Assembly (NCBI RefSeq): GCF_000246855.1
Contig: NC_016609.1
Coordinates: 2,046,001-2,110,000, forward strand
Direction of reading: 5' to 3'
Source of the DNA: Niastella koreensis GR20-10
Lineage (GTDB): Bacteria; Bacteroidota; Bacteroidia; Chitinophagales; Chitinophagaceae
DNA: 64,000 bases
Shown piece by piece: positions 27,209 through 35,971 of this stretch (positions within the stretch are counted from its first letter, which is position 1; each line of letters starts with the position of its first letter). The position numbers were made by a program, and so were the translations under genes. The notes below the pieces were generated by a model, which searched no databases, was not told the origin of the DNA, and was given only the letters and a program-made list of their open reading frames with translations.

Positions 27209-28741
27209 ATGCCGCCACTAAAAATTGGGTTGATTGACCTCGTAAGTAAAGGCCCTGCCAGCACTTTATGGGCTAAAATCATGCACGCTAACCTGGCCAG
27301 TATTATGCCTCAGGTAATAGCTACCTGGTGCGAACAGGAAGGGCATGAGGTGACCATGATCTGCTATACGGGTTATGAAGACCTGACCAAAGAATTGCCG
27401 AAGGAAGTTGACCTGGTATTTATCAGCACCTTTACCCAGGCTGCCCTGCTGGGTTATGCCCTGAGTAACTATTATCGCAGCAAAGGTGCAGTAACGGTGT
27501 TGGGTGGACCGCATGCCCGGTGCTATCCCGACGATGCAGCGCTTTATTTTGATTATGTACTGGGTTTTACCAGCCGCGCTATCATCACTGATATTTTAAA
27601 TAACTGCGTTCCGCAGCGTCCTGTAGGGATACAATTGAGTGCCGGTAAACAACCGGCTGTTTTTTGTGGCGTGCAGGAGCGCTGGAAATTTATAGAACCT
27701 ACATTAAAGAAAGCGCCTTTTCTGCAGATAGTGCCCATGCTTGGCAGTGTTGGCTGTCCTTATACCTGCTCGTTTTGTATAGATTCTACAGTGCCTTACC
27801 AGCCGTTGGATTTTCAAGTCATCAGATCAGATCTTCAGTTTTTACGTACAAAATATAAAAAGCCCTGGATCGCCTTTCATGACCCGAATTTTGGGGTACG
27901 GTTTGAGGAAAATATGGAGGCTATTGCTTCGGCCGGTCCGCCTAAAAGCTTTCATTTTATTGCAGAAAGCAGTTTATCGATTCTTACAGTAAAACACCTG
28001 GACCTTTTACAACAGAATGGTTTTATTGCCTTGTTGCCGGGTATTGAATCCTGGTACGACCTGGGCAATAAATCAAAGGCTTCGCATATTACCGGAATGG
28101 AAAAAGTGAACCAGGTGTCGGAGCACGTTAACAAGATCTTTCAATATGTGCCTTACGTGCAAACAAATTTTGTATTGGGATTGGATAGCGATGCCGGCAC
28201 GGAACCATTTGAATTGACCAAACGATTCATAGATCAATCACCCAATGCTTTCCCGGGTTTTTCCCTGTTAACCGCTTTTGGTGAAGCGGCGCCCATGAAC
28301 CTGGAATATCAAAAACAGGGGCGGGTGTTGCCATTCCCTTTTCACTTTCTCAACAATCACCTGGCCATGAATATTAAACCCAAAAATTATGATTGGGTAG
28401 ATTTTTATGATAAGGTGATCGATGTAACGGATTATGCATTTTCGGCAAAAGCATTGTATCGCCGCTTTATACATACACATGGCATGACGACCCGCTGGAT
28501 GAACCTGATGCGGGCCATTTCTTCGGAAGGGTGGGGACGATTGAAATTTTACCGGCAGATCAGGCAGCAACTTATTAATGACAAAAACTTCAGACAGTAT
28601 TTTGACGGAGAAACAAAACAGTTGCCTGCGTTTTATTATAACATTATAAAGAAAGACCTTGGCATCTGGTGGCAATGGTTGCCTGAAACTGCACTGTCGC
28701 ATAACGCAAATGCTTATTTGGATAAGTCGATGGCGGAGTAA
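27209..28741 (+). CDS. B12-binding-domain radical SAM protein (1)
   Basis: 510 residues. N-terminal about 1-150 has a cobalamin-binding-like Rossmann fold (IGLIDLVSKGP, HEVTMICYTGYEDL, VDLVFISTFTQAA, VTVLGGPHARCYPDDA). The radical SAM motif C183-PYT-C187-SF-C190 is the canonical CX3CX2C that binds the [4Fe-4S] cluster. A C-terminal region (about 370-510) has no known domain. Such proteins methylate or rearrange unactivated carbons in natural products, lipids or RNA; no substrate is evident. It is convergent with the TspO gene. A second, diverged B12/radical SAM gene lies at 31280. Confidence 0.8.
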   Translation: MPPLKIGLIDLVSKGPASTLWAKIMHANLASIMPQVIATWCEQEGHEVTMICYTGYEDLTKELPKEVDLVFISTFTQAALLGYALSNYYRSKGAVTVLGGPHARCYPDDAALYFDYVLGFTSRAIITDILNNCVPQRPVGIQLSAGKQPAVFCGVQERWKFIEPTLKKAPFLQIVPMLGSVGCPYTCSFCIDSTVPYQPLDFQVIRSDLQFLRTKYKKPWIAFHDPNFGVRFEENMEAIASAGPPKSFHFIAESSLSILTVKHLDLLQQNGFIALLPGIESWYDLGNKSKASHITGMEKVNQVSEHVNKIFQYVPYVQTNFVLGLDSDAGTEPFELTKRFIDQSPNAFPGFSLLTAFGEAAPMNLEYQKQGRVLPFPFHFLNNHLAMNIKPKNYDWVDFYDKVIDVTDYAFSAKALYRRFIHTHGMTTRWMNLMRAISSEGWGRLKFYRQIRQQLINDKNFRQYFDGETKQLPAFYYNIIKKDLGIWWQWLPETALSHNANAYLDKSMAE

Positions 28742-28749
28742 TTTGAATC

Positions 28750-29316
28750 TCATTTCAACCCATTCAACACCTGTTTTGCTGCTGGTAATAACGGCGGCGT
28801 ATTCAACAACACATCGCGGTTTTCGAGCACCTGGTAACCGGCCAGGCTACTGGCGAAACCGGTCCAGGCAAGCAATGGCAGGTAACGCCAGGCCAGTTGT
28901 TTATTACGCCGTAAGGCAATGGTAAAGCTGGCGGCTGCCAACATGGTATCGGTCATCGTCCACAGTGCAGCCAGCACGGTGCTTTTACGTTTGAAATAAA
29001 TATAGTTGAAGGAAAAGAAGATGATCCAGATAAGCACCTGGAGGGTGAGCAGTTTTTTCCTGTGGCTACCGGTGTCATTTATCAATTTGTGCAGCGCCTG
29101 CAGCACAAAAAAATTATTGACTGTCCAGGCGGGGCCAAATACCCAGGCTGGCGGCGCCCAGGGCGCCTGTTTCAATTCTTTATACAGTTTTCGTTCGCTT
29201 TTCTTCGACCTTCTGCCCGAAAGTCTGCCCAGGGCTGTAACTGCAATTGTCAACAGTACTTTCTGCCACCATTTCAACCGGCGTGGTTTTCCCATCACTT
29301 CAAGCTGCATAAACAA
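28750..29316 (-). CDS. TspO/MBR-family membrane protein
   Basis: 188 residues with five hydrophobic helices (starting near VLLTIAVTALG). The family signature is PWAPPAWVFGPAWTVNNFF, with a second conserved stretch at FNYIYFKRKS and WTMTDTMLAAAS. TspO binds and may degrade porphyrins and transports or senses tetrapyrroles in bacteria. It is last in a minus-strand operon with the DinB (44-bp gap) and aminotransferase genes. The N-terminus before MGKPRRLKWW (29295) is longer than usual, so that Met is an alternative start. Confidence 0.8.
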   Translation of the reverse strand: MFMQLEVMGKPRRLKWWQKVLLTIAVTALGRLSGRRSKKSERKLYKELKQAPWAPPAWVFGPAWTVNNFFVLQALHKLINDTGSHRKKLLTLQVLIWIIFFSFNYIYFKRKSTVLAALWTMTDTMLAAASFTIALRRNKQLAWRYLPLLAWTGFASSLAGYQVLENRDVLLNTPPLLPAAKQVLNGLK

Positions 29317-29360
29317 TGGTTTTAAGAACCCTTGAAAATCTTATGCCATTACCAATGTTT

Positions 29361-29879
29361 TTACCTGGTAAGAACTTTGATGATTTCCGAAATAACCCCC
29401 ATATGATGCTCATCGTGCTCCGCCGTGAAATACAAAATATCAATAATGCGCATGGGTTGCTGCATTCGCGGGTGCAGACTGGTGCCCTGTTGCTCTTTTA
29501 CATGAATGTTGTTCAGCAGGGTTAATGTTTCCGTTCTTTCATCAGTAAAATGTTGCAGCAGTTCGGAAATGGTAAAATAATTAAACCCCGCTTCCGATGT
29601 TTTTTTATTGTCAAGGTCAGTAGGCGTGAGGGTTGGCTTTTTCTCCAGAATATCATGAATGCGGGTTCTCCATAAAGGTTCCAACAGGGCCAGATGTCCA
29701 ACGTGTTCTTTTACCGACCATTTGCCATCTGGCTGATGCGAAAGAATAGGTTCCGGAATATTTTGCAACATTGTTTTCAGCGTATCAGGCGCCTGCTGCA
29801 AACGTTGGTAGATTGTCGAATACTGTTCAACATCAAAGCTGAAATCGAATTTCCGTTCAAACCATTTTGACATACTCAT
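29361..29879 (-). CDS. DinB-family (YfiT-like) metal-dependent protein
   Basis: 172 residues, four-helix bundle. The first helix carries FSFDVEQYSTIYQRLQQAP. A His-metal pattern is spread over WSVKEHVGHLALLEPLW and ILYFTAEHDEHHMGVISEII, the three-His site of DinB/YfiT enzymes. Some members are thiol transferases of bacillithiol or mycothiol metabolism; no substrate is set here. It starts 9 bp after the aminotransferase stop, so it is in the same operon. A second ATG two codons in is possible. Confidence 0.85.
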   Translation of the reverse strand: MSMSKWFERKFDFSFDVEQYSTIYQRLQQAPDTLKTMLQNIPEPILSHQPDGKWSVKEHVGHLALLEPLWRTRIHDILEKKPTLTPTDLDNKKTSEAGFNYFTISELLQHFTDERTETLTLLNNIHVKEQQGTSLHPRMQQPMRIIDILYFTAEHDEHHMGVISEIIKVLTR

Positions 29880-29888
29880 ACGGTTGTT

Positions 29889-31085
29889 TTATAATAATAA
29901 AGTTCGCAATTCCCGGCATACCATTTCTATTTCTTCTTCTGTATTGTAATAATGCACAGAAGCACGTACAATATCGTTCAACCCTTTCCGGTTCATATAA
30001 TACAGGGTGGAATGCGCCAGGCCGATATGCACATTGATATTTTTTGTGGCCAGTTTCGCCCTGATGTCTTTAGCAGCAATGCCGGTTGCAGAAAAGGTAA
30101 CAATTCCGCATAATACATCGCCCTGGTCATGCACTACAATGCCATCAATTTCGCGCAGCCGTTCTCTGAACAAATCGGCTATATACCGGATTCGCTGCCA
30201 TACCCGGTCTATCCCAATGTTCAACAGGTATTCAACCGCTTTTTGCAATCCAAGTACAATGGCTGGATTCTTTTCATACCATTCAAAACGCCGGGCATCT
30301 GCACGCACTATAAAATCCTGTTGGGTGACTTTGGTAACCGTGCGGCCATCGAAAAATAAAACTCTGAGTTTATCCTGTATTGATTGGCGTACATATAAAA
30401 AGCCGGAGCCCCGGGGGCCGCGTAAATATTTTCGTCCTGTTACGGCCATCAGATCGCAACCGATGGCTTGTACATCAACGGGTACATGTCCTACCGATTG
30501 ACAGGCATCCAGCAGATACAAAACATTATGTTTACGGGCTATTTCACCAATAGCGGCAGCGGGTAATACATTACCTGCGGTAGAAGGGATGTGCGTGACT
30601 GCGATCAATTTGGTTTTGTCCGTGATGGCTGCTTCCAGTTCATGAAGCGGGAAAATGCCGGCAGCATTATTAGGGATCACTTTAATGACAATGCCATTCA
30701 TTTTTTGCGCATTCAGCAATCCCAGTACATTAGAAATATATTCCATTTCAGAAACGATCACCTCGTCGCCGGGTTCAAAGTGCAGCCCGTTAAACGCAAG
30801 GTCCCAGGCGGCGCTGGCATTTTCTACCAGGGCAATTTCATCGCGGTTAGCGTTGATCAGTTGGGCGATCAGTTCGTGGGTATGATCGAGTTGGGTTCTA
30901 TATTTCGCCTCAATTTCATAACCGCCCAACAGGGCTTCTTCCCGCAGGAAATCGACCATGGTTTTTATAACCACATCCGGTGGTAACGAAGCGCCGGCAT
31001 TGTTCAGGTGAATGCGTGCAGCTGTACCAGCAGTTTCCGCTCTTATAGCCTGTATTTCTGCTTCCGTTAAAGGTTTTACTTCCAT
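29889..31085 (-). CDS. Class V PLP aminotransferase/cysteine-desulfurase-like enzyme
   Basis: 398 residues. The PLP lysine is Lys219 in TGRKYLRGPRGSGFLYV; the pyridine-binding Asp193 and Gln196 lie in LLDACQSVGH. LNNAGASLPP at the N-terminus is typical of the isopenicillin-N-epimerase/EgtE branch of the class V fold rather than true NifS/IscS. It is the first gene of a minus-strand operon with DinB and TspO genes. Its promoter region is shared with the divergent gene at 31280. Reaction not determined. Confidence 0.85.
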   Translation of the reverse strand: MEVKPLTEAEIQAIRAETAGTAARIHLNNAGASLPPDVVIKTMVDFLREEALLGGYEIEAKYRTQLDHTHELIAQLINANRDEIALVENASAAWDLAFNGLHFEPGDEVIVSEMEYISNVLGLLNAQKMNGIVIKVIPNNAAGIFPLHELEAAITDKTKLIAVTHIPSTAGNVLPAAAIGEIARKHNVLYLLDACQSVGHVPVDVQAIGCDLMAVTGRKYLRGPRGSGFLYVRQSIQDKLRVLFFDGRTVTKVTQQDFIVRADARRFEWYEKNPAIVLGLQKAVEYLLNIGIDRVWQRIRYIADLFRERLREIDGIVVHDQGDVLCGIVTFSATGIAAKDIRAKLATKNINVHIGLAHSTLYYMNRKGLNDIVRASVHYYNTEEEIEMVCRELRTLLL

Positions 31086-31090
31086 AAAAA

Positions 31091-31149
31091 TTTTTAGCGT
31101 TTTTGTATTGCGCGTTAAGCGTTCTGTGTTAAGACTTGAGCGTTTTCAG
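31091..31149. repeat. Heptad GCGTT repeat, copy 2
   Basis: The stretch 31112-31132 matches the reverse complement of 34836-34856 at 20 of 21 bases. More GCGTT heptads lie at 31096-31101 and 31140-31145. It sits in the 194-bp divergent spacer 31086-31279. Confidence 0.65.
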
Positions 31150-31279
31150 TGCAAAACAACAGGATTTGGGGGTACCGAAAAAGATGCAGATCGGCTGAAT
31201 TCTGCTATATCAGAATACCAGCTGCCAAACCCCGTTAAAACCCGCTTTTTAGCGTAAATTTGCCCGAAATTATTCGATC

Positions 31280-33478
31280 TTGAGCGTTCCTGTGTTTTTG
31301 ATTACGCCGCCTTTTACGCAGCTTAACACGCCGTATCCGGCGACGGCCTATCTGAAGGGGTTTTTGAATACTAAAAATATCCGTTCCTTCCAGAGCGATC
31401 TGGGCATAGAGGTAACGCTGGCCCTGTTCTGCCGGGAAGGGCTGCAGGAATTGTTCAACCGCATCAGCCAGCTCAATAAGCCACTCTCTGAAAATGCCGC
31501 CCGTATGGTGGCCCTGCAGGAAGATTATATTCATACCATCAATGATGTAGTGTTGTTTTTACAGGGGCACAACCCAACCCTGGCGCACCGCATTTGTAAA
31601 CGTGATTTTTTACCCGAGGCCAGCCGTTTTGCACAGCTGGAAGACCTGGACTGGGCCTTTGGCTCCATGGGCACGCAGGACAAAGGCAAGCACTTTGCCA
31701 CGATGTACCTCGAAGACCTGAGTGACCTGATAGGGGAATGTGTGGATGAACACTTCGGGTTCAGCCGGTATGCCGAAAAACTGGGCCGCTCCGCCAACAG
31801 CTTCGACGATCTATATACCGCCCTGCAACAGGAGTATACTTTTGTAGATGAATTGCTGATACGTCTGCTGAAAGCGCACATGGAAAGATTGCAGCCCAAA
31901 CTGGTTGCTATTTCCGTTCCTTTTCCCGGCAACCTGTACAGCTCGCTGCGCTGCGGCCAGTGGATCAAACAAAACTACCCCGGGGTAAAAGTGGCCATGG
32001 GGGGCGGTTTCGCCAATACCGAATTACGTTCGCTCTCAGATGTGCGGGTGTTCGGGTTCTACGATTACATTACCCTCGACGATGGCGAAGCGCCGTTGGA
32101 ACAGCTGGTGCAGCTGGTGGAAGGCCATAAAGCAACAGGAGATCTGAAAAGAACCTTTACGCTGCAGGAGGGAACCGTGCAGTATATCAACAACAACAGC
32201 TGCGCCGATTACAAACAATCGCAGGTAGGCACACCCGATTACAGCGATTTTCTGCTAGATAAATACATCTCTGCCATTGAAGTGGTAAACCCCATGCACC
32301 GGATGTGGAGCGATGGCCGGTGGAACAAACTCACCATGGCGCATGGTTGCTATTGGGGCAAATGTACTTTTTGCGATATCTCCCTCGATTATATCAAGCT
32401 TTATGAACCCATTGCCGCCTCACTGTTGGTAGACCGCATGGAAGAAATGATGAAACAGACGGGGCAGAATGGTTTTCACTTTGTAGATGAAGCGGCGCCG
32501 CCGGCTATGATGCGGGCATTGGCGCTGGAGATCATCCGCCGCAAATTAACTGTGAGTTGGTGGGCCAATGTACGGTTTGAAAAAAGCTTTACCCGCGATC
32601 TTTGCCTGCTGTTAAAACGATCAGGTTGTATTGCCATTTCCGGCGGACTGGAAGTGGCCAGCGACCGCCTGCTGGAACTGATCCAGAAAGGCATTACGGT
32701 AGCACAGGTGGCCCAGGTAAACAAACATTTTACCGAGGCAGACATTATGGTTCACGCGTACCTGATGTATGGTTTTCCCACCCAAACCGAACAGGAAACC
32801 ATAGACTCGCTCGAAATGGTAAGGCAGCTGTTCGCCGCCGGTATTCTGCAATCGGCCTTCTGGCATTTGTTTACCATGACGGTGCACAGCCCCGTTGGCA
32901 TGCAACCGGAAAAATTCAAGGTAAAAAAAGAATCGGCCCTGGTGGGCGCTTTTGCCAATAACGACCTGGTGCACATCGATGAATCGGGCGCCGAACATGA
33001 AGAGTTTGCTTTCGGGTTAAAGAAATCACTGTTCAACTATATGCATGGCATAGGGCTTAATGAGCCGTTGTCAAAATGGTTTGAATTTAAAGTGCCAAAA
33101 ACCAAAGTAGCGCCCGACTATATTCAAAAAGTTCTGGAGCAGGATATCTACTCGGCTGCAAAACCCACCAGCCGCATCGTATACCTGGGCAAACCGCCCA
33201 TGGTAGAACATTTCACAAAAAGTAAAAAAGGCAATAGCTGGGAAATGACGGCGCTAACCTTTCAGGATAAACGAGCCAAAGTGAGCATCAGTGTTGATCG
33301 CGAACAGGGCAACTGGCTGGCGGGCATGTTGAATGCACTCTCAATAAATAATCCAAAAATGTTGACCTTACAGGATGTGATGGACAGCTATAACGCCGCC
33401 GGGCTCGAAGACTTTGAATTGTTTTGGGATAACAAACCGGTGAATACTTTATACAAGGTGGGGTTGTTGCGATTGTAA
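31280..33478 (+). CDS. B12-binding-domain radical SAM protein (2), TTG start, CX4CX2C cluster motif
   Basis: 732 residues from a TTG codon, followed at once by FLITPPFTQLNTPYPATAYL, the usual opening of such proteins; no upstream ATG is in frame. The N-terminal B12-like domain includes VAISVPFPGNLYSSL and VAMGGGFANTELR. The radical SAM cluster motif reads C357-YWGK-C362-TF-C365, with four instead of three residues between the first two Cys. GLEVASDRLLELIQKG lies in the later barrel. Part of the C-terminal 200 residues has no known domain. Substrate unknown. The methyltransferase gene follows by 33 bp and may be co-transcribed. Confidence 0.8.
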   Translation: MSVPVFLITPPFTQLNTPYPATAYLKGFLNTKNIRSFQSDLGIEVTLALFCREGLQELFNRISQLNKPLSENAARMVALQEDYIHTINDVVLFLQGHNPTLAHRICKRDFLPEASRFAQLEDLDWAFGSMGTQDKGKHFATMYLEDLSDLIGECVDEHFGFSRYAEKLGRSANSFDDLYTALQQEYTFVDELLIRLLKAHMERLQPKLVAISVPFPGNLYSSLRCGQWIKQNYPGVKVAMGGGFANTELRSLSDVRVFGFYDYITLDDGEAPLEQLVQLVEGHKATGDLKRTFTLQEGTVQYINNNSCADYKQSQVGTPDYSDFLLDKYISAIEVVNPMHRMWSDGRWNKLTMAHGCYWGKCTFCDISLDYIKLYEPIAASLLVDRMEEMMKQTGQNGFHFVDEAAPPAMMRALALEIIRRKLTVSWWANVRFEKSFTRDLCLLLKRSGCIAISGGLEVASDRLLELIQKGITVAQVAQVNKHFTEADIMVHAYLMYGFPTQTEQETIDSLEMVRQLFAAGILQSAFWHLFTMTVHSPVGMQPEKFKVKKESALVGAFANNDLVHIDESGAEHEEFAFGLKKSLFNYMHGIGLNEPLSKWFEFKVPKTKVAPDYIQKVLEQDIYSAAKPTSRIVYLGKPPMVEHFTKSKKGNSWEMTALTFQDKRAKVSISVDREQGNWLAGMLNALSINNPKMLTLQDVMDSYNAAGLEDFELFWDNKPVNTLYKVGLLRL

Positions 33479-33511
33479 GGTATACATTAACTCAGCATAA
33501 CTAATTGATTA

Positions 33512-34207
33512 ATGAGCGCTCATTCTATTTGGATTCATCGTCTTTTTATATTGTACCGGATTACCAGGAGAAATTTTTATAAGTTGCTTGGCCGTTTGAA
33601 TATTTATTTACAACCCAGGCAACAATTTTCCATTAAAGCAGGCTATCACCATGCTACCCGTGCAGAAAATTTTGACGATACAAGTGGCCGCACCAATGAA
33701 TGGCAGCGCAGTGTATATGAACTGGCAGCTACCCTGGCTCAAAAACATAACATGGCCTCTGTGCTTGACGTAGGCTGCGGCTCAGCCTATAAACTAATAA
33801 CCATGTTCAGTCAATACCAGCTTACCGGCATCGAAACCGAGCCTGCTTATAGTTTTTTGAATAAGAAATACCCTGGTCACAAGTGGCTATTGTTTGATAA
33901 TGTAAAGCCGGCAGAGCTGCACCACGACCTGGTTATTTGCTCCGATGTGATCGAACACATCAAGAATCCGGATGAAATGATGAACTTCCTGGCGGCTGTA
34001 AATTTCCGGTACCTGGTAATAAGTACGCCCGAAAGAGATGCCGTTAGGGGGAAGAGTGACTACGGTCCCCCCGAAAACACTGCTCATTACCGGGAATGGA
34101 ATAAGGAAGAATTTAAAAATTATGTAAGTCAGTGGTTCACTATTTCAGAGCATCATGTATTTGATGATAAAAGCATAGCCCAGGCGATAGTTTGTGTAAA
34201 ACGTTAG
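33512..34207 (+). CDS. Class I SAM-dependent methyltransferase
   Basis: 231 residues. SAM motif I is DVGCGSAYKL, motif II GIETEP, and DLVICSDVIEHIKNPDEMM is the motif IV region. It belongs to the small-molecule methyltransferase group; the acceptor is unknown. The neighbouring radical SAM protein suggests a shared pathway, but nothing more specific can be said. Confidence 0.8.
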   Translation: MSAHSIWIHRLFILYRITRRNFYKLLGRLNIYLQPRQQFSIKAGYHHATRAENFDDTSGRTNEWQRSVYELAATLAQKHNMASVLDVGCGSAYKLITMFSQYQLTGIETEPAYSFLNKKYPGHKWLLFDNVKPAELHHDLVICSDVIEHIKNPDEMMNFLAAVNFRYLVISTPERDAVRGKSDYGPPENTAHYREWNKEEFKNYVSQWFTISEHHVFDDKSIAQAIVCVKR

Positions 34208-34287
34208 CGGCTGCACATTATGTATGTGGCTTGCGTATACTGTTATTGATAGTTGATTTGGCAAACGTTCCCTATTAATCCGTATTT

Positions 34288-34823
34288 ATGAAAAAATCTG
34301 TACTCATCTTAATTATGTCCTTCTGTACCTGTGTGGCTTACACGCAGATTATTTCACCTACCATTCAAGGCAAATGGGGCATAGATGCCGATGCGCAAGC
34401 CGATATTTTCGTAGTTGGGCTTTCAAAATAATTCCTGGGGAGTAGGACAAACATATACCTGGCAAAGCGCTACCTCGGCAACCGTACTTATACCAACATC
34501 AGTTCGGCATAATGAGCTGGTGATCCTGCCCGCTATCAATACTTCGCCAACCCAAACAGTTTTCCCTAACCTGTTTACACCTAATAATGATGGTAAAAAT
34601 GATGTATACATGGTATTCAGCAACGTTATACAAACCATGCGGCTGGTAATATTTAACCAGTGGGGGGGAGAAGGTGTTTGAAACAAACGATATCAATGGC
34701 GCCTGGGATGGAACTTACAAGGGTAAGCCCCAACCGATTGGCGTATATGTATATGCAGCTTCCCTGGTGCTCACGGATGGCACCAGGGAAGTGAAGAAGG
34801 GAAGTTTTAATTTGATGGGGTAA
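34288..34823 (+). pseudogene. Decayed T9SS type B (gliding-motility-associated) surface protein
   Basis: An ATG at 34288 begins a signal peptide (MKKSVLILIMSFCTCVAYTQ) but the frame stops at 34429-34431. The sense continues one frame over from about 34416 (GFQNNSWGVGQTYTW) to NLFTPNNDGKNDVYMVF, the hallmark of the gliding-motility C-terminal sorting domain. It breaks again in a run of seven G at 34662-34668. Removing one G restores GEKVFETNDINGAWDGTYKG through KKGSFNLMG and the stop at 34821. With an intact signal but only about 170 residues in total, the middle of the gene is gone. Two frameshifts argue for decay rather than phase variation. Confidence 0.8.
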
Positions 34824-34830
34824 CAGTTAT

Positions 34831-34930
34831 GAGGCTTAACGCAGAACGCTTAACGCTTATTCCCGAATGAGCGAGGTTCTTACAAAATTAGCATTCGGCG
34901 TTCGGCCTTCAGCGTTCTGCGTTTAGCGTT
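34831..34930. repeat. Heptad GCGTT repeat, copy 3, with 13-bp inverted repeat
   Basis: AACGCAGAACGCT (34838-34850) and AGCGTTCTGCGTT (34911-34923) are perfect inverted copies with a 60-nt spacer. The right arm lies in a 7-bp-period array of five GCGTT-type heptads running from 34897. It ends just before the stop of the GerW-like gene. Confidence 0.75.
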
Positions 34931-34936
34931 TCAGAT

Positions 34937-35323
34937 TCAGGCCGGTGTTTCTGCCTTTTGTTCTTTTTTCTTATCAAACATTTTTTCCAGTACATCAGGC
35001 AGTTTTTCAAATGCAGCGCTCAGGCCTTTGCTGCTGTGGGTAGGAATAAAAGAGATCTGATCGCCGCGGGTGGCAAGAAACCCTATAGGATCAAGACCCA
35101 GGCCGCCACCAGCGCCACCACCGGTACCTTCACCATTGCCTTTTCCGGGCTGAACGCCTTTTCCTTCGCCACCACCATACCCAAGTCCCATGCCGAACCT
35201 GATAACAGGAACGCAGGTGAATTCGCCTAACTGGAATGATTGCCCTACAACTGTTTCCGTTTTTGCTTCGCTTTTTAGAAAATCTGTAAGCTGTTTTACA
35301 GATTCATCAAGATTGACTGACAT
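34937..35323 (-). CDS. GerW (YtfJ)-family protein
   Basis: 128 residues. N-terminal EAKTETVVGQSFQLGEFTCVPVIRFGMGLG and a Gly-rich middle (about 49-78) lead to GLGLDPIGFLATRGDQISFI, the core of the GerW/YtfJ family. In Bacillus the protein is a spore germination factor and is encoded beside ytfI. Here the product is probably cytosolic. The DUF2953-like gene lies 25 bp upstream, the same pair as in Bacillus, although Bacteroidota do not sporulate. Confidence 0.75.
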   Translation of the reverse strand: MSVNLDESVKQLTDFLKSEAKTETVVGQSFQLGEFTCVPVIRFGMGLGYGGGEGKGVQPGKGNGEGTGGGAGGGLGLDPIGFLATRGDQISFIPTHSSKGLSAAFEKLPDVLEKMFDKKKEQKAETPA

Positions 35324-35348
35324 GATCTTATATTTTTGAGTGAATGAA

Positions 35349-35849
35349 TTATTTTATAAAAGCAAGGGCAATTTTCCAGGGCTGGGCCCTGAGTTTGGCA
35401 ACCAGGTAATTATTGCCCTGAAAATTAATAAACAGGTGACCAGCGGTCCATGACAGGAAATTTAAAGGGTATAACCGGGCATTGAGATTGTACTCGCCCG
35501 AATCAATAGCCAGCCGCCATTCAGTTATCTGTAAGGAGCCGATCACCTGTGTTACTTTCTTTAGTATGCTTTTGGTTTTTAATTTCTTTTTCTGTTTGCC
35601 ATTTTCAAGTGTGGCCGTTGCCTTTTTAGGTCCTTTTTTCATTTGGGAGAAAGGCATTGTTTTGTGAAAGAAGAATACCTGTATACTGAACCACCATTCC
35701 TCCTCATACCATACACGAACACTTCCGATACTTATCCAGTGAACTGCTGCCTGTGCATGTATGGTATCAATTTCTAATTCAACCGGTGCAACCAACAGCC
35801 AGCAAACCAATAGCACCAGGGTGCCTAATATGATTATAAGCCACATCAT
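35349..35849 (-). CDS. DUF2953-like (YtfI-like) membrane-anchored protein
   Basis: 166 residues. A single transmembrane helix (MMWLIIILGTLVLLVCWLLVA) is followed by short beta-strand stretches (VELEIDTIHAQAAVHWISIG, WWFSIQVFFFHKTMPF), a Lys-rich linker (about 80-100) and a C-terminal strand segment. Size and topology fit DUF2953 proteins, the partners of GerW/YtfJ. The assignment rests on the context with the GerW-like gene more than on sequence motifs. Confidence 0.55.
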   Translation of the reverse strand: MMWLIIILGTLVLLVCWLLVAPVELEIDTIHAQAAVHWISIGSVRVWYEEEWWFSIQVFFFHKTMPFSQMKKGPKKATATLENGKQKKKLKTKSILKKVTQVIGSLQITEWRLAIDSGEYNLNARLYPLNFLSWTAGHLFINFQGNNYLVAKLRAQPWKIALAFIK

Positions 35850-35971
35850 TGAACAATCTTTGTGACCAATACATTGAAGTTACTTCGGGAAAGGTGGGGG
35901 AGAAATGATCTGAAACAACCCGGTAAATGATTTGAGTCAGTCCGTTCAGTTTCTTTGTGTAATTTTAAGAT

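Noticed and set aside
34662-34668. Phase-variable G run
   Set aside because: Changing the run by one G repairs only one of two breaks and the middle of the gene is lost.
34937-35849. Evidence for sporulation
   Set aside because: GerW-type proteins occur outside spore-formers and no other sporulation gene is present.
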